Origin: Carex sylvatica
Taxonomy: Eukaryota > Streptophyta > Magnoliopsida > Poales > Cyperaceae
Assembly: GCA_964058845.1 (NCBI GenBank)
Contig: CAXKVR010000187.1
Coordinates: forward strand, 1 to 64,000
Length of the DNA stretch: 64,000 bases
Direction: 5' to 3'
The notes beneath the pieces are model-generated. The model was given only the letters and a program-made list of their open reading frames with translations. It searched no databases and was not told the origin of the DNA. Below are positions 34,195 to 46,496 of the stretch, piece after piece. A program made the translations under genes and the position numbers. Position 1 is the stretch's first letter, and every line of letters starts with the position of its first letter.

Positions 34195-36157
34195 AGAGTT
34201 TTTAATTTTTGTTTGCCTACCGTCTGCCAAAAGATCTTGAATATTATTGCTGTTAGAGTACGTACGGGGCTCATGAGGTTGACAAGTCACAACGCCATAG
34301 TTAATAGAGAAGTACAACTATTTTCATGGATGGTAGTATCATGGTAGTGAGTCACAAAATTTCTATAAACCAATTGCTTATTTATTTTTATTAAATATAT
34401 GTATGAGATTCAATTCAAGTCGATTTTATAGCAAATTTCAGATTCAAGTCGATTGGACTAATGGCTTTGGACAGAATTTAATATGAGATTCTAACACGAA
34501 TTGGATTTTGTCCAAAGGATTTTGGACAAAATTTTATCTAAAGCCGAGCCTTATCGTTTGATTTGCTTTAAAATTTGTACCAACATATTTAAAATTTAGT
34601 AACTTTAAATGACTCTGTAAATCTAAATAATCAGTGTAAATTTTTTACTCAGATCGAACAATTTACAGCTGACTTTGAATAAAATTTTGTTCAAAACTCT
34701 TTGGACAAAAAATCCACGCTTTCCAATAGGCGAACTAACAAATAAAAATAAGAACGTGCGGAAAAAGCAACTCAATTCGAAATATAGACATAATCCTCAT
34801 ACTTTAGTGTCCTGGTTTTTAAGTTTTTATTTTTATTTTTTTTATAAAACGCCGATATTACGCGTCTCAAATGAAACAATATTTTGTTAGATCTTTTTGC
34901 CTATAACTTGTTTTTGTGATAAATTTGCAGAAAAAATGTCATGATTTTTCTATTACCAAAAGTAGTTAAAGTAAAAACAAGTCATTTAAATTATAAAAAA
35001 ATAGAGAAATATCTAGGTCTCCATTTAAGAAACTAAATGTTAATTAGTCTGCCTATTGAAAAAGATCGAGGTTTGTACAGTATATTTGAAATAAAAAGAG
35101 ACATTCTTAGATGAATTTTATCATATGTTGATATTCGGTGTTAACTGTTAATTTTGTCAAAGAGAATAAATTTAAATAATATTATGGATTGAATTTTTGC
35201 ATGAAAATTGCGGACTTAGTGTAGTGACACAAATTTTATCTCTCTACAGAGAGATCGCATATTTAATTTTCAAAAATAGCATTTAAAAGATGTTGTAGTG
35301 TATCCGAGATCCTATAATAATAAAAAAAAAACTCTTGTATGCTTTGAGAATACATGAGGTCATTGTTTATCCATAACTAATGGCATGTCAATCATGAATA
35401 TTATATGTAATTATGTATCAATCAACTTGCTTTTTTTTTATTTTATTATAATTCTAGTTTGTACGTTTTTACTTGTTAGGATGGATGGCCATTATAATTC
35501 ATATTAATAACATATTAAAAAATTGGTGGGGGGGGGGGGGGGGGTGGGGGGGGGGGGGGATTTAGACCACGCTTATTGAGAAAGGTGGTTGGTCTTTATT
35601 TGTTCTGGAGCTTGGACCTTTACTTTTTTTTTGGAGCAATTCCATCCCCTAATGCAATACCTTAATGAAAAAAGTATTAATTTCCAAAATACCAAAGAGA
35701 TGGATATATGAAGATGATTGAGCTAGTTTTTGATATTGACATTAGGAAGGGGTCTTGAGACTGCAAGAACTAGAAGCCAAAATTTCAAAATTATTATAAT
35801 TGATTAGCTCAAGCTAATTAATAATGATGTGGTTGGTTTTATTGTATAATAAGTTATCTTTGATAATTTGTCATGTCGCTCAATTAATAAATATATAAAG
35901 TCATTTAGTTTTTTTTTCCTATCAAAACATAGCATAAAACAAGGAAACAACTGAGCTGACAATAAGAGGAGAATCACACCAGATCCAGTTTTTGCTTTTT
36001 GCATTTTGACAGAATACCTCTGTTTTAATTAGGGGATATACTAAGAATTATAATTAGCTGACAATCACGATGTCTAACAAAATAATTATAACAATTAAAT
36101 ATTTATTTTTTTATGATTTAGATATGGCGTGCAGTAAAATTGAAAATAATTTAAGTG
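34195..36157. other. AT-rich intergenic, no gene seen
   Basis: Nothing coding is recognised. It includes a G-homopolymer tract at about 35526-35559. Confidence 0.5.
35526..35559. repeat. Poly-G tract
   Basis: About 34 bases of G with one or two T interruptions in an AT-rich background. This is a potential quadruplex former, and its length is likely unstable or imprecise. Confidence 0.9.
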
Positions 36158-37245
36158 CATTGCCATTGCATTATGCAACTGCCGAAAAACATCATTAATC
36201 ACATAGACAGGCTAAGAAGGAGTTTTCTTTGGAAAGGGCAAGAACAGTGTAAGCCAATCAATTGTCTGATGAACTGAGAAAGAACATGTGCCTTAAAAAA
36301 GAAGGGGGGCTAGGGATAATTGATATTGCTGACCAAAATGCGGCATTATTAATTAAGTGGCTATGGAAATTACATCATGATTTCAATGGCCTTTGGGCAC
36401 AGACGCTACTATCCCTTTACGGGCTTTCCCACCACTGGGACTTGGGTACATAGGGTTCGTACTTCTTGAAAGCACTAACTGAATTCAGGGACTTTTTTAA
36501 TTGCTCGATAAGTTCAGATCAGGAAAGGGTTAGGTGGAAGTGGACGGAGGGGGAGGTTTTCTCCACGGCATCGGCATATAAAACCTTACACACAAAGGAA
36601 ATCAACTGCCAATTTCATAGAGTGCTATGGAAAATCAAAATTCCGTCAAAGGTTAAGGTGTTTTGTTGGCTTCTTATCAATGATAGGATATTAACGAAGG
36701 AACACTTGCAAAAGAGAGGCTACCCTATAGAGGGAGTGTGCGTGATGTGCATAAATAATGCGTTCGAATCAACAGATCAATTATTTTGGAAGTGTACCAT
36801 GGCATGTGCGTTCTGGTGGGGCTTCTTGGCATCAATCAACCTACCAATCCCGGCAGGGAATGGAGTCACTGAATAAATCTGGTGGGAACATAGAAAATCT
36901 CTGCAGGGAGCGATGAGGAAGAATTGGGATGAGGCGTGGGCACTGAGAGTTTGAACGTTATGGAAAGAGAGAAATCAGAGGATTTTCTCTTTAAAAAATA
37001 AACAAGTGCATAGATTAATAGATGAAGCAGTCTAAAAAATTACGCTATGGAAAAATAATCTCTAATAGGAGGTTAGGAAGGGGCAGAATGGACACAAGGG
37101 ACCATGCATGGTTCTTCACTGGGTGGCTTAGCGTGTTATTTACTAGTTAAATTGTAAAATGTTAGAGCAAAAACATTATGTAAATATTCCTTTTTATTAA
37201 TATATTGTCAGCTGACTACTTGTCAGCTGTCCTCAAAAAAAAGAA
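36158..37245 (+). mobile_element. 5'-truncated L1-type LINE, 3' end of ORF2
   Basis: The fragment starts inside the reverse transcriptase C-terminus (MQLPKNIINHIDRLRRSFLW, then CALKKEGGLGI, NAALLIKWLWKL). It continues into the plant LINE zinc-binding module (STASAYKTL, LWKIKIPSKVKVFCWLL, GVCVMC...ESTDQLFWKC). TGA at 36275-36277 replaces an expected Trp, and further breaks follow. The 3' end is an A-run near 37237. The 5' truncation and A-rich tail fit target-primed reverse transcription. A flanking duplication was not found. Confidence 0.88.
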
Positions 37246-40200
37246 ATGCCCATAAGTTGAGACTATAAAACTGAATCATTAATTTTTAAAATTGCTAGCT
37301 AGTTGCAAACCGGATTTTAATTTATACTTATAAATTAAGATATTTTGTAATTAATATTATTATCAGAATTATCAAATAATTGTATTGTTAACATAATATT
37401 ATCTTTATTTAAAAGAGGAAGCAATCAGCTACTGGCCCGTCAATTTAATTATACGAATGGAATATTATATCCATCTCATTTAATTGTAACAATATTCTTT
37501 TATAACTGATGCTTGTTTAAAAGGAACCATATGATTTCGACCTTTTTTCAAATTAAAAAAAAAATTATAATACGAAATTTCAAATTGAGGTTAAAACACA
37601 ATATTGATTTTTGGTATTTCAACGCACCGTCTAACCGCGTTTTCGAATGGAGCACAACAATTAATAATCCATACCAACTGATGCCTGACATGTGCATCAT
37701 TATCTGCCAAGAGAACTAGGTCACATCATTCGATGAGATATTTTCACTTATACATGGCGAAATCTAGACCTTCTCTTAGGTTGTGCCACGAGGGCCGCAC
37801 TATGTCTGTGGGCTGTGATCTGTGGCTCTCCTTCAGTCCAACCGATCTCAGGGACCCACTTGATCCCGAAGTTGTTGCGTATTAATCACAACTTTGAAAA
37901 TTCTTTGCTAGACCTGGTTCATCAGAGCCACACGCTGGAGAGAGCTTGAGAGAAGGACAGTAGGGACGGATCCGTATCCTCCCAAGTACCTGATTCAACA
38001 CAATTGAAATGGACGGTCCAGATTTAATTTCAGCCGGAGGGGGCTCGAGATGGCGTTAGGAACGGTATTATTGGAGCTTTGAGATTCGTGTCAAGTTCAA
38101 AGTTCCGATTTCAGACTGTCCGATTCAATTGTACAAGTCAGGTAACCTGAGGGGATGTGAATTCAGTAGGGACGACCCGGATGAAAAGGAAAGACCGATA
38201 GGAGTCGATGCTGATTTTTTCAGTTGCTGATGTGGAAGACCCACGTGATTCGTGAAGCAGTTTAGTTGGACGCCTAAAGACTGGATTGACTGGTTTAGGT
38301 ACATTTGCAGATAGGCCTTCGACTGTTATTCATATTTATCTAAATTTTTAGATTCGATTTGAAGAGTTCTTTTTATTTTTAAGTTAACGAAAAAAACTTA
38401 TATTTTCAACTGGGTTAAATTATTTAGTTGATTTGGAATTTTTATCTCTCGTATAAAAATAATTGTTTTAATAAATTTTGCTACGAATAAAAGGAGATAA
38501 TAAATTATGCTACAAACAAATTCATGTCAAATCGTCTCCTTTTATTTTAATCAATGAAATATAAGAGCATAGTAAGACATAATAAATAGGAGTCAAATTT
38601 GAATATATAATTTGAGTTCATATTAATTAGTAATATTTTATATGTTTACCATGAAAGTAACTTAGAATAATTATTTACTTCTTTCTGATCTCCACATTTA
38701 TGGCAATTTAATATTACCATGAATTTTGTATTATGATTTACTATACTTTTGCATGTTAATGACAAACATAATATAAATATAATTCATTTGAAATTTCTAA
38801 CAAATGAGGTGGGCATGTGAAAAGTAGTAGTAAATCAAGCGGTCCATGTGGACGGGCCCTTGGAGGAGCCAAGCCAAGCATTAGCCGGAAAGATATTTTC
38901 CCACATCTTGTATGATCGTATCCTTCCTGCGTGGTCACCGTGCTCGGGCAAGTCCTGGCCATATGTTCATATTTTATTCTTTCTCGAAGACCTTACTGGG
39001 CACTGCGGGGCCCGCAGGAGCAATTCAACTTTCGGGATGACCGATGAATATTAGCAAAGAGGCGAGCCATTGTGGTTGGCCGAGGTTAACTTGTCAAAGC
39101 TGTCGAATCAAAAATAAAAGCCCTCGTTGTGGTTTGGGTTTCTGTCCGAAGGTATTTGGACAGGAGTTCACTCCAAAGCGTTTCTAAGCCGCTAGATCAT
39201 ATTTTACCAGAACTGATTAAATTAATTCTAATTAATGTTAACTTTTCTCCGTTTAGATCATATTCTCCGTTAAGCAAAAGAAATGGAAATGACCTCCTTT
39301 ATTTTCTCTGTTAGTCGAGGAATCAAGGAAGGAAACAAATTTTCTTTCCACAATTCAAATTAAAATCGAAGAATCAGCTTTATGACAATGAATATTTCTT
39401 CCATTATCGTTTTTTTCTCCAATAATTTTATGCAAATCATGTTAGATTTATTGTCAACTTCGTTGGATTTAATGCTAACATTGAGCATATATGTAATCTA
39501 ATTATAGATTATTTACTGTCATATATAGTTGTTAATTAAAATGATCAAATAAGATAATAGACAATTAATATATTTATTAGAATGTGGTCCATAAATGTGT
39601 AGAATAATTTAGGCAAAGATCAAATTATTAATAGACTGATTTAGAAATTTGCAATTCAAAAAAGTACATTTTCAGATGTCGAAAATCTGCCTTTATGGAG
39701 GATTGTGCTGTCAGCACGGATATCGATGCAGTCGCACAGATTTTGATGCGCCAGCACGGTTTTTGATGCACAGCTCATTATACCTTTTTCAAATTGGCAG
39801 ATAACCACAATGGTTATTATATATAAGGATTGGTCCCCAAGGCACAAGGTAACCAAGAAAAGAACATAAATTGAATATATATTTTTCTCTTAAGAAAAAT
39901 ATAGTTCTGTGTGTTTTCTCTTCTTCTTTCACCATCAAATAATAAAGAAGAGAAATCCATTAGAAAATATGGAGATGATTTCTCAAGGGCCACACCTTGC
40001 TGTCTTGGAAGACTTATTACTCGAACCGACGACAAAAGGCGAGAATGACTTTTTGCCATTGAAGACTTGTCTCGTGTTCACAGAGACGACTTGTTCTGCT
40101 ATGACTTTGGTTATTCCATGACAAACGACAGGGAATCATGTATTATGTTCCGCACTTATGATTTATGTTTTGGATCTCTTTGGTATATGACGGTGTTTAG

Positions 40201-42093
40201 GTTAAAGTGGGGAATTGTTTCTCCTTTTTCAGAGTATAAGTGTTTGACTCCTTGATAAGATATAATTGTTTGATCTTTAGATAAGACATAATTGTTTGGC
40301 CTTTTATAATTCCCCTACAAATCATCCATATATGATCTTAAAAAATACACTGCATCAAAATCCCAATCAAGCTTTGAAGCAATAGCTGCCATGGCCCATG
40401 GCTGGCGAATAATGAATTTCCTCTCTTTGACAAAGACAAATTAGACACTATTATCAGGCTCAACATTGCTGAATTTCCGCAGTATTAAAGCTTCTTAATA
40501 TGATAATCTTCTAAATACCAAGAGTTAGTTTATTTTTCTTTTGCTATAGTTCCTAATTGGTCCATAATTGACGCTGATCAATAGAGGATCTCAAGTGCTC
40601 GAAATCAAAGTAAATCCACATATCATTCGCTTCTTCATTTTACCCCAAGAGGAATACATCGACCAGAGACAAATGCTAAGATCCAGTGTTATCAGACTGG
40701 ACCGGCAGTTTAACCGAAAAAAATTAGACCAGAATTCTATCCAATTTGGTTCCTTTATATGACCGTTTAAGTATTTGGTTCAGTCAAAACTGATTTTGGC
40801 TGAGCAGTTTCCTGAAAAATAACGGATCAACCAAGACATTAAACCGCTTTTGTGGAAGCTATGTCGAGTAGAGCCTTTTACGTGGCATTCTGCTAGCCAT
40901 CCATGTAGGATTGTGAAGGGTTCCTCTAGTGGAAGCGCCAATCAACCTAGAGAATAGGATCTCGATTGATTTCATGAGGAGGAATGAGATAGGGCGGTGC
41001 TCTCCTTCTAGAAAGGATAGGACTGATTTTGCAATGGAGGTATCAAACTGAGAAAAATAGTTTCCTTCTTTAGAGAGAGAAGAATGAAAAATGAAAAATG
41101 GTTTCTTTTTTTTATTAACGGAAAGAATCTAACGCTGTTTACATTAATTTAATCATTTCTGATGAGATATGATCTAGAGGCTTAGAACCCATTGGAGTTG
41201 AATTCCTGTCCAAATGCCTTCGGATAGGAACCCAACCCCTCGTTGTAACCGCCAAATGTTTAACGCGTGTCTCCCAGGAAAAGTGGCTCCACTGACCAGC
41301 TCTCATCGGTCCAACAGCCTAAACATTCGTAGTTGCATTTTTCAACCAGGCCAGTATTAACGTTCGGCCCAATTTTGAGTCCCCACAATTGATAAGATTT
41401 GTTTCACTCGGTTGAACAATCGTCTCCGAAGAAAGAGAAACGGATGAAGCAAGAAAACGATTTTTCTCTTGATTTTGAATCCAACGATCAGACCTGGCTA
41501 AGCTTTTAGGTAGGAATAAAAAAGGCAAACTGTACGCCTTCTTGCTACAGCGAGGTTTGATTCATCTAAGAAATTCCCGTTTACCTTTTTTTATTTTATT
41601 TTATGAGTGAGGCTATTGTACCATGCACAGTTTATATAGGACTGCGTTATGGATTTAAATTTTCGACTTGAAAGTTCTAATGATAAATCTAAATCATTCA
41701 ACATAGTTTGTATAATATGTACTTGTAAACTAAATTTGATAATTTTTAAAACCTTTTTACTATTTTTTAGATGGATAGAAAATCACTTCTTTTGAATGAT
41801 CCATAATAAATAGTAAAAAGGTTTTAAAAAAAATATAAAATTTAGTTTGCTAGTACGTATTTATATAGAAACAATATTGAACGTTCCGGATCGATTGTTA
41901 GAATTTGAAAACAAAAATATTAATTCATAGTACGATCAATCCAATCTATGCATAGTACCATAGCCTCACTCTTTTCATTTTAATTTGATTTGTTAGGTAA
42001 TGCTTATCTCTAGAGTAGACTACAAGTGTCTGATTGCACTTGCTCAAGGGGAGGGTAGAACTCTGAGGTTATATAATAATGTCAAATTAGTCC
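37246..42093. other. Long intergenic stretch, no convincing gene
   Basis: No domain-bearing ORF was found. Segments of higher GC at 37770-38330 and 38830-39130 may be old element remnants but show no ends I can pair. At 39705-39775 the motif CAGCACGG..TTTTGATGCA recurs three times imperfectly. A GGACCGG/AACCG-rich patch at 40690-40860 is also unassigned. Confidence 0.45.
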
Positions 42094-42419
42094 CTTTGTG
42101 TTGAAAAATAAAATAGGATTCAAAATTATAATAACTAGTTTATTTACTAAAATAGAGAATAGTGTATTATTATTAATAGAATAGAAAATAGTGTCCTGTA
42201 ATTAATAGCAATAGGGAATAGTACATTTGAATAGCTAGTTTTTATTATCTTGTAAGGATAAATAAGGACACTTGTAATAAGGAAAATAAGATAACAAATA
42301 CAATTTGTTTTCTTAATCTTTGCTCTCTTCGTCTTACAAATAATATCATGGTATCAGAGCTATAAGAGTTCTGTGATCGAAAAAACACAAAATAACAACA
42401 AAATTTAGTAAAAAGAAAG

Positions 42420-42755
42420 ATGGTTCAAGAAGGTCAAATCAAGGCAATGAATTTTTTCAAGTTAACAAACACTTTGCTCAATGGAAAAAATTACATGCCA
42501 TGGACAAGAGAAACAACCAAAGCCCTGAGTGGTCGAGAGTTGTTACAATACATTGCCTTGATTAGAGAAAATTCTCTAATAAAAGTGGATTGCCACTTTA
42601 TTAGAGAAAAAAAATTCAAGCAAAGAAAATTGAAACACCATATGTAACAAATGAATATCAACTTGCGGATATCTTCATCAAAGGCTTGGGTTCAACTCAA
42701 TTTGAGAAAATTACAAGCAAGTTAAGATTGTACGATATATGCATTCTTAGCTTGA
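42420..42755 (+). pseudogene. Remnant Copia gag N-terminus joined to RNase H tail
   Basis: The frame opens MVQEGQIKAMNFFKL and LNGKNYMPWTRE, typical of the Copia gag start, then passes to IKVDCHFIREK and, after a stop, to IKGLGSTQFEKI, typical of the RNase H C-terminus. A deletion of roughly 4 kb joins the two. It is non-functional. Confidence 0.8.
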
Positions 42756-42866
42756 GGGGGGAATATTGAAAAATAAAATAGGATTCAAAATTATAACAAC
42801 TAGTTTATTTACTAGAATAGAAAATAGTGCATTTCAACAGCTAGTTTTATTGCCTTGTTATAAATA

Positions 42867-43887
42867 CTACGTTACTCGAATACTCCGAATTAGACTTCGT
42901 ATCTGTAACGGATACGATACCGATACGGTACTGGTACGTATCTATATGTATCTGACACACTGGCTGGCATATCAGCTTATGTGGCGTGTCTCGACCACTT
43001 ACTGATCGATACGCAATTAAAAGTTACGGACACGGGAGATACGGCAGTGAGCGATACAGTACCGGTATGTATCTATACGGATGCGCCATTAAAGTTACGG
43101 ACACGGAATTTGCAAAATGAACATGGATGAGATACGACGAGCGATACTGGTCTCCAATGCCAGGTTTTAATTTAAAGCTTCAAATTCCCTTCTGCGCTAC
43201 AGCTTCAGCGTTTTTCTTAAACGCACAACCCAAATCTTATCTATACGGCATTTCAAGAATTTTTATATATTTTGGTCATGTTTAGTTGTGAAGTAACTTT
43301 AAAGCGGAGTAAATTGCTTACTCCAAACTAAGATGGAGTAAGCTAAACCACCTCTCTAGGTGGAATAAGTTACTCCAGTTTATCTCACTTCTTACTCCTT
43401 CTATTTTACTCCTCGTTTGACTCCTTAAACGTAGAGTAAGGAGTTTACTTCACCTCTTACTCCACAACCAAACATGACCTGGGACTAACCCATCAATACG
43501 AACCGGACTAACCCATTAATTAATTATTTTCTTTTATTTAATGCTACACCCACTCTTCTCTGTTATTTAATGGATAGCAGAGGTATGAAATTGGTCAAAG
43601 TTTTGAGTCCGGTAATTTTCATTTAAATTATAATATTTGCATATTATGATATATATATTCAATAAGTTGGACTCAAAAATTTACAAATCATATTTTATGT
43701 TTCTGTGCATGATTTGAACTAAATTTTAAACTACCGTATAATAAGTGCTGAATTAATAATAAAATTAAAATAATAAAAAATAATATATATAATAGACGTA
43801 TCGTATCCTAGATTTTTAAAAATTACCGTATCACCGTATCCGTAACCTATCTGATACACTACTCATACCTGTATCCATGCAATATAT
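42867..43887. mobile_element. Unclassified DNA element inside the Copia 3' LTR
   Basis: About 1.0 kb interrupts the LTR between CTTGTTATAAATA and TTAAATAGAGACTTG. Both ends are rich in GTATC/GATACGG motifs, and a diverged inverted pair (GTATCTGTAACGGATACG against CGTATCCGTAACCTATC) suggests TIRs. A clean duplication is not resolved (imperfect TTATAAATA/TATTAAATA). It contains a smaller MITE at 43274-43479. Confidence 0.6.
43274..43479. mobile_element. MITE (about 206 bp) with GGTCATGTTTRGTTGTG ends
   Basis: GGTCATGTTTAGTTGTGAAG at the left is matched, inverted, by GGTCATGTTTGGTTGTGGAG at the right. Repeated GGAGTAA/TTACTCC motifs fill the interior. The target duplication is unclear, so the superfamily (Harbinger or hAT) is not decided. 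It is nested at third level: MITE in element in Copia LTR. Confidence 0.8.
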
Positions 43888-43980
43888 TAAATAGAGACTT
43901 GTAATCAGAAAAATAAAATTGCAAATACAATTTGTTTTCTTAATCTCTTCTCTCTATGTTTTACAAACAATATCACTTTG

Positions 43981-44670
43981 ACGTCTGTTCATATTTGTCA
44001 ATAGCTTTGCTGATAGGAATAATCACAATGAAAATGGGTTATTTGTCTCAATTCTACTCTTCATTTCTTATAATTAAATTGATTGTATCGTTTGACTGAG
44101 ACTAGTCTTGGCTTTCTGGCACTATCTGATAGTATAAAATTAGTGTGTGGCATTTAACAATTTGATCAGCTGATTTCTTGGAAACCAGGATCAGTTAGAG
44201 ATCTAGCTTTAAATAATCCTTGTATTAGGTGCTTTGTTCCTGACAAGCAACTTTCCCGGAAGAATTGTATGCGCAGATGGTGTAAACGGACATTGTCAAA
44301 GTCAACGCGCAAGGTGTTAAGCTTTTGATGTCAACTTCTGATTAAAATAAACAGCTTGAGCTGCATCAATTGATTTATTTATATACTTTTATTCATCTCA
44401 GCCACTGTTTGACTGGGACGTCAGAACCTCATCTGCTGAATGACTGGGCCATTAAAGAGTGGCTTGGCTGCTAAGGCCATTTTTACAAAATTGTTTGAGA
44501 TCTTCATCTGTTAATAATGCACTTTTGTATAACCACGATCATATGGAAACAGATACAAAAGCACATAGGTTACCTGCCCACTACAGAGCCATTATCCTTT
44601 TAACTACATAGATCCTTCTTAATATATATATTTACCTTTTCATTAATTTTTCTTATTGTGACACTTGTAG
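43981..44670. other. Upstream of RLK remnant 1, ectodomain exons absent
   Basis: A lectin, S-locus, PAN or DUF26 ectodomain exon or a transmembrane exon would be expected here if the kinase gene were complete. None is recognisable in any frame. Confidence 0.5.
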
Positions 44671-46113
44671 TACAAAGAAGAAGAAGAATACAAATCAATA
44701 AAGAGACACTGTCTGGAGGATCAGGTGCTTATTCAACAGTTTCAGATGATGGTGTGGTGCAAGAAGGAGGTTTAAGCTCACAGTTTTTCGATTTCTATAC
44801 TATTGCAGAAGCAACTAACAACTTTAGCCAAAAGCTTGGCGAAGGCGGTTTCGGTTCAGTATATAAGGTAAAATGCCCAAAACTAATTATTGTTTATAAA
44901 GATATTATAAACCAACAAGATATGGTAATTTTTGCAGGGCAAGTTACCAAGTGGTCAAGAAGTTGCAATAAAGAGACTGTCAGCAAAATCTGGTCAGGGT
45001 TTGAAAGAATTTCAAAATGAGGTCCAAGTTATATCAAAACTCCAGCACAGAAACCTGGTTCAACTTTTGGGTTGTTGCATCTATGGAGAAGAGAAGCTTC
45101 TTCTCTATGAGTTCATGCCAAACAAAAGCCTCGATACCTTTCTTTTTGGTAATGATCATTTTTCTTTTAGTTTTTTTTTTATAATGCTTCTTTCACAATA
45201 TATGAGTTTGATTTTTCTACAATTTGGCATGTTAGATGTAAAAAAGGCAAGAGAACTGAACTGGGAGAAGAGGTATAAGATTATTCAAGGAATAGGCCGG
45301 GGTTTGCTGTACTTGCACCAAGATTCAAGATTAAGGATTATTCATCGGGATCTTAAGGCAAGCAATATTTTGCTGGATGAAGACTTCAACGCTAAAATAT
45401 CTGATTTTGGGATGGCACACATTTTTCCGGATCACCAAATTCAAGCTATGACTAATAGAATTGTGGGAACATAGTGAGTGCCCAAAAGTGCCCTTCTCTT
45501 ATTTATTGCTTTCTTTTCATTTATTTATATATTTTCCACTTTTTATTCACTCTTCTGTTGTGAAATTGAAGTGGATACATGCCGCCTGAGTATGCATTCC
45601 ATGGGAAGTTTTCAGAGAAATCAGATGTTTTCAGTTTTGGTGTTTTGTTATTGGAGATCATCAGTGGCAAGAAGAATAACTCCTCCATTGATTCTGACCT
45701 GTCTCTTAATTTTCTGGGTTATGTAAGTTCACAACCATTCATATTGATTTCTTTATTTACCTTGACATCATTTTTTGCATGAAATGTCTCAGACTTCAAT
45801 GCAATAAATACAGGCATGGACAGTTTGGAAAGAGGACAGATCAACTGAATTAATCGATCCTTCCTTACACAACTCAAACTCTAACAAAGAAATGTTAAGA
45901 TGCATCCATGTGGGACTATTGTGTGTGCAAGAGCTACCGGTCGATAGACCAACCATGTCCTTGGTAGTTACAATGCTAAGCAGTGACTCAGCCCTCCCTG
46001 CTCCAAAAAACCCTGCCTTCATTTTCGAAAGTTCAAATTCAGGGGATGATAATTTGCTAGTTGCTTGCTATTCCGTGAATGGTTTAACTTGTACCAATCC
46101 AGATGCCAGATAA
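44671..46113 (+). pseudogene. Receptor-like kinase 1, kinase domain only (S-domain/CRK type)
   Basis: Five exons (44671-44867, 44938-45148, 45236-45473, 45572-45722, 45814-46113) have consensus GT-AG junctions and one continuous frame. They encode a juxtamembrane segment (QRRRRIQINKETL) and a full Ser/Thr kinase: GEGGFGSVYK loop, AIKRL lysine, [17 protein letters not shown] and the GLLCVQE..DRPTM C-lobe. The exon pattern is that of S-locus-lectin and cysteine-rich RLKs, which normally carry signal peptide, ectodomain and transmembrane exons upstream. None is found in the 690 bp before the Copia element. I see no stop in the kinase, so it is 5'-truncated rather than degraded. It could still be a cytoplasmic kinase gene if a new promoter exists. 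Confidence 0.85.
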
Positions 46114-46491
46114 TAGCAATTTACTGGATTCTGTAGTAATTCTTCTTCACATTTTGCTAAGGAACAGTACAAATTGTTGGTTCTGGTTGTATGTGATTCT
46201 AGCAGAAGTTAATTGTTGGCTTGTGTAATCTTTTGTGATAATTACGAATTATATAATTTATAATACTGTATGATAATATTTTCTCCTGTTGTCCATGCAA
46301 AATTTCAATTATCTTTCCTTGCATACAGATTATCCATTTCTATGAGGATCCAGCAGTAGAGTTAACCTTTTTTCCCTGATGTATTTCAATTGCTTAATGT
46401 CAATTATCCTTTTCTTGCTGTTAGGGAAAGAAGCAATACAAAAGAATACAAAAATAACAAAAAGCAGTTGATTTCTTTAAACTAGTCAAAG
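46114..46491. other. 3' flank of RLK remnant 1
   Basis: AT-rich sequence, likely 3'UTR, ending at the Copia insertion. No other gene is seen. Confidence 0.5.
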
Positions 46492-46496
46492 GATAT

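Larger units (their letters stand above)
42099..43975 (+). mobile_element. Internally deleted Copia element, TSD CTTTG
   Basis: The 5' LTR is 42099-42348 (TGTTGAAAAAT...AATATCA). A primer-binding site TGGTATCAGAGC (42349-42360, initiator Met tRNA type) follows. The internal region is only about 415 bp, the polypurine tract TTGAGGGGGGAA ends at 42763, and the 3' LTR starts at 42764 (TATTG for TGTTG) and ends at 43975. CTTTG duplicates flank it (42094-42098, 43976-43980). The interior fuses the first about 54 codons of gag to the extreme C-terminus of RNase H (42420-42755), so nearly all of the polyprotein is deleted. The 3' LTR is split by another element. Confidence 0.93.
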
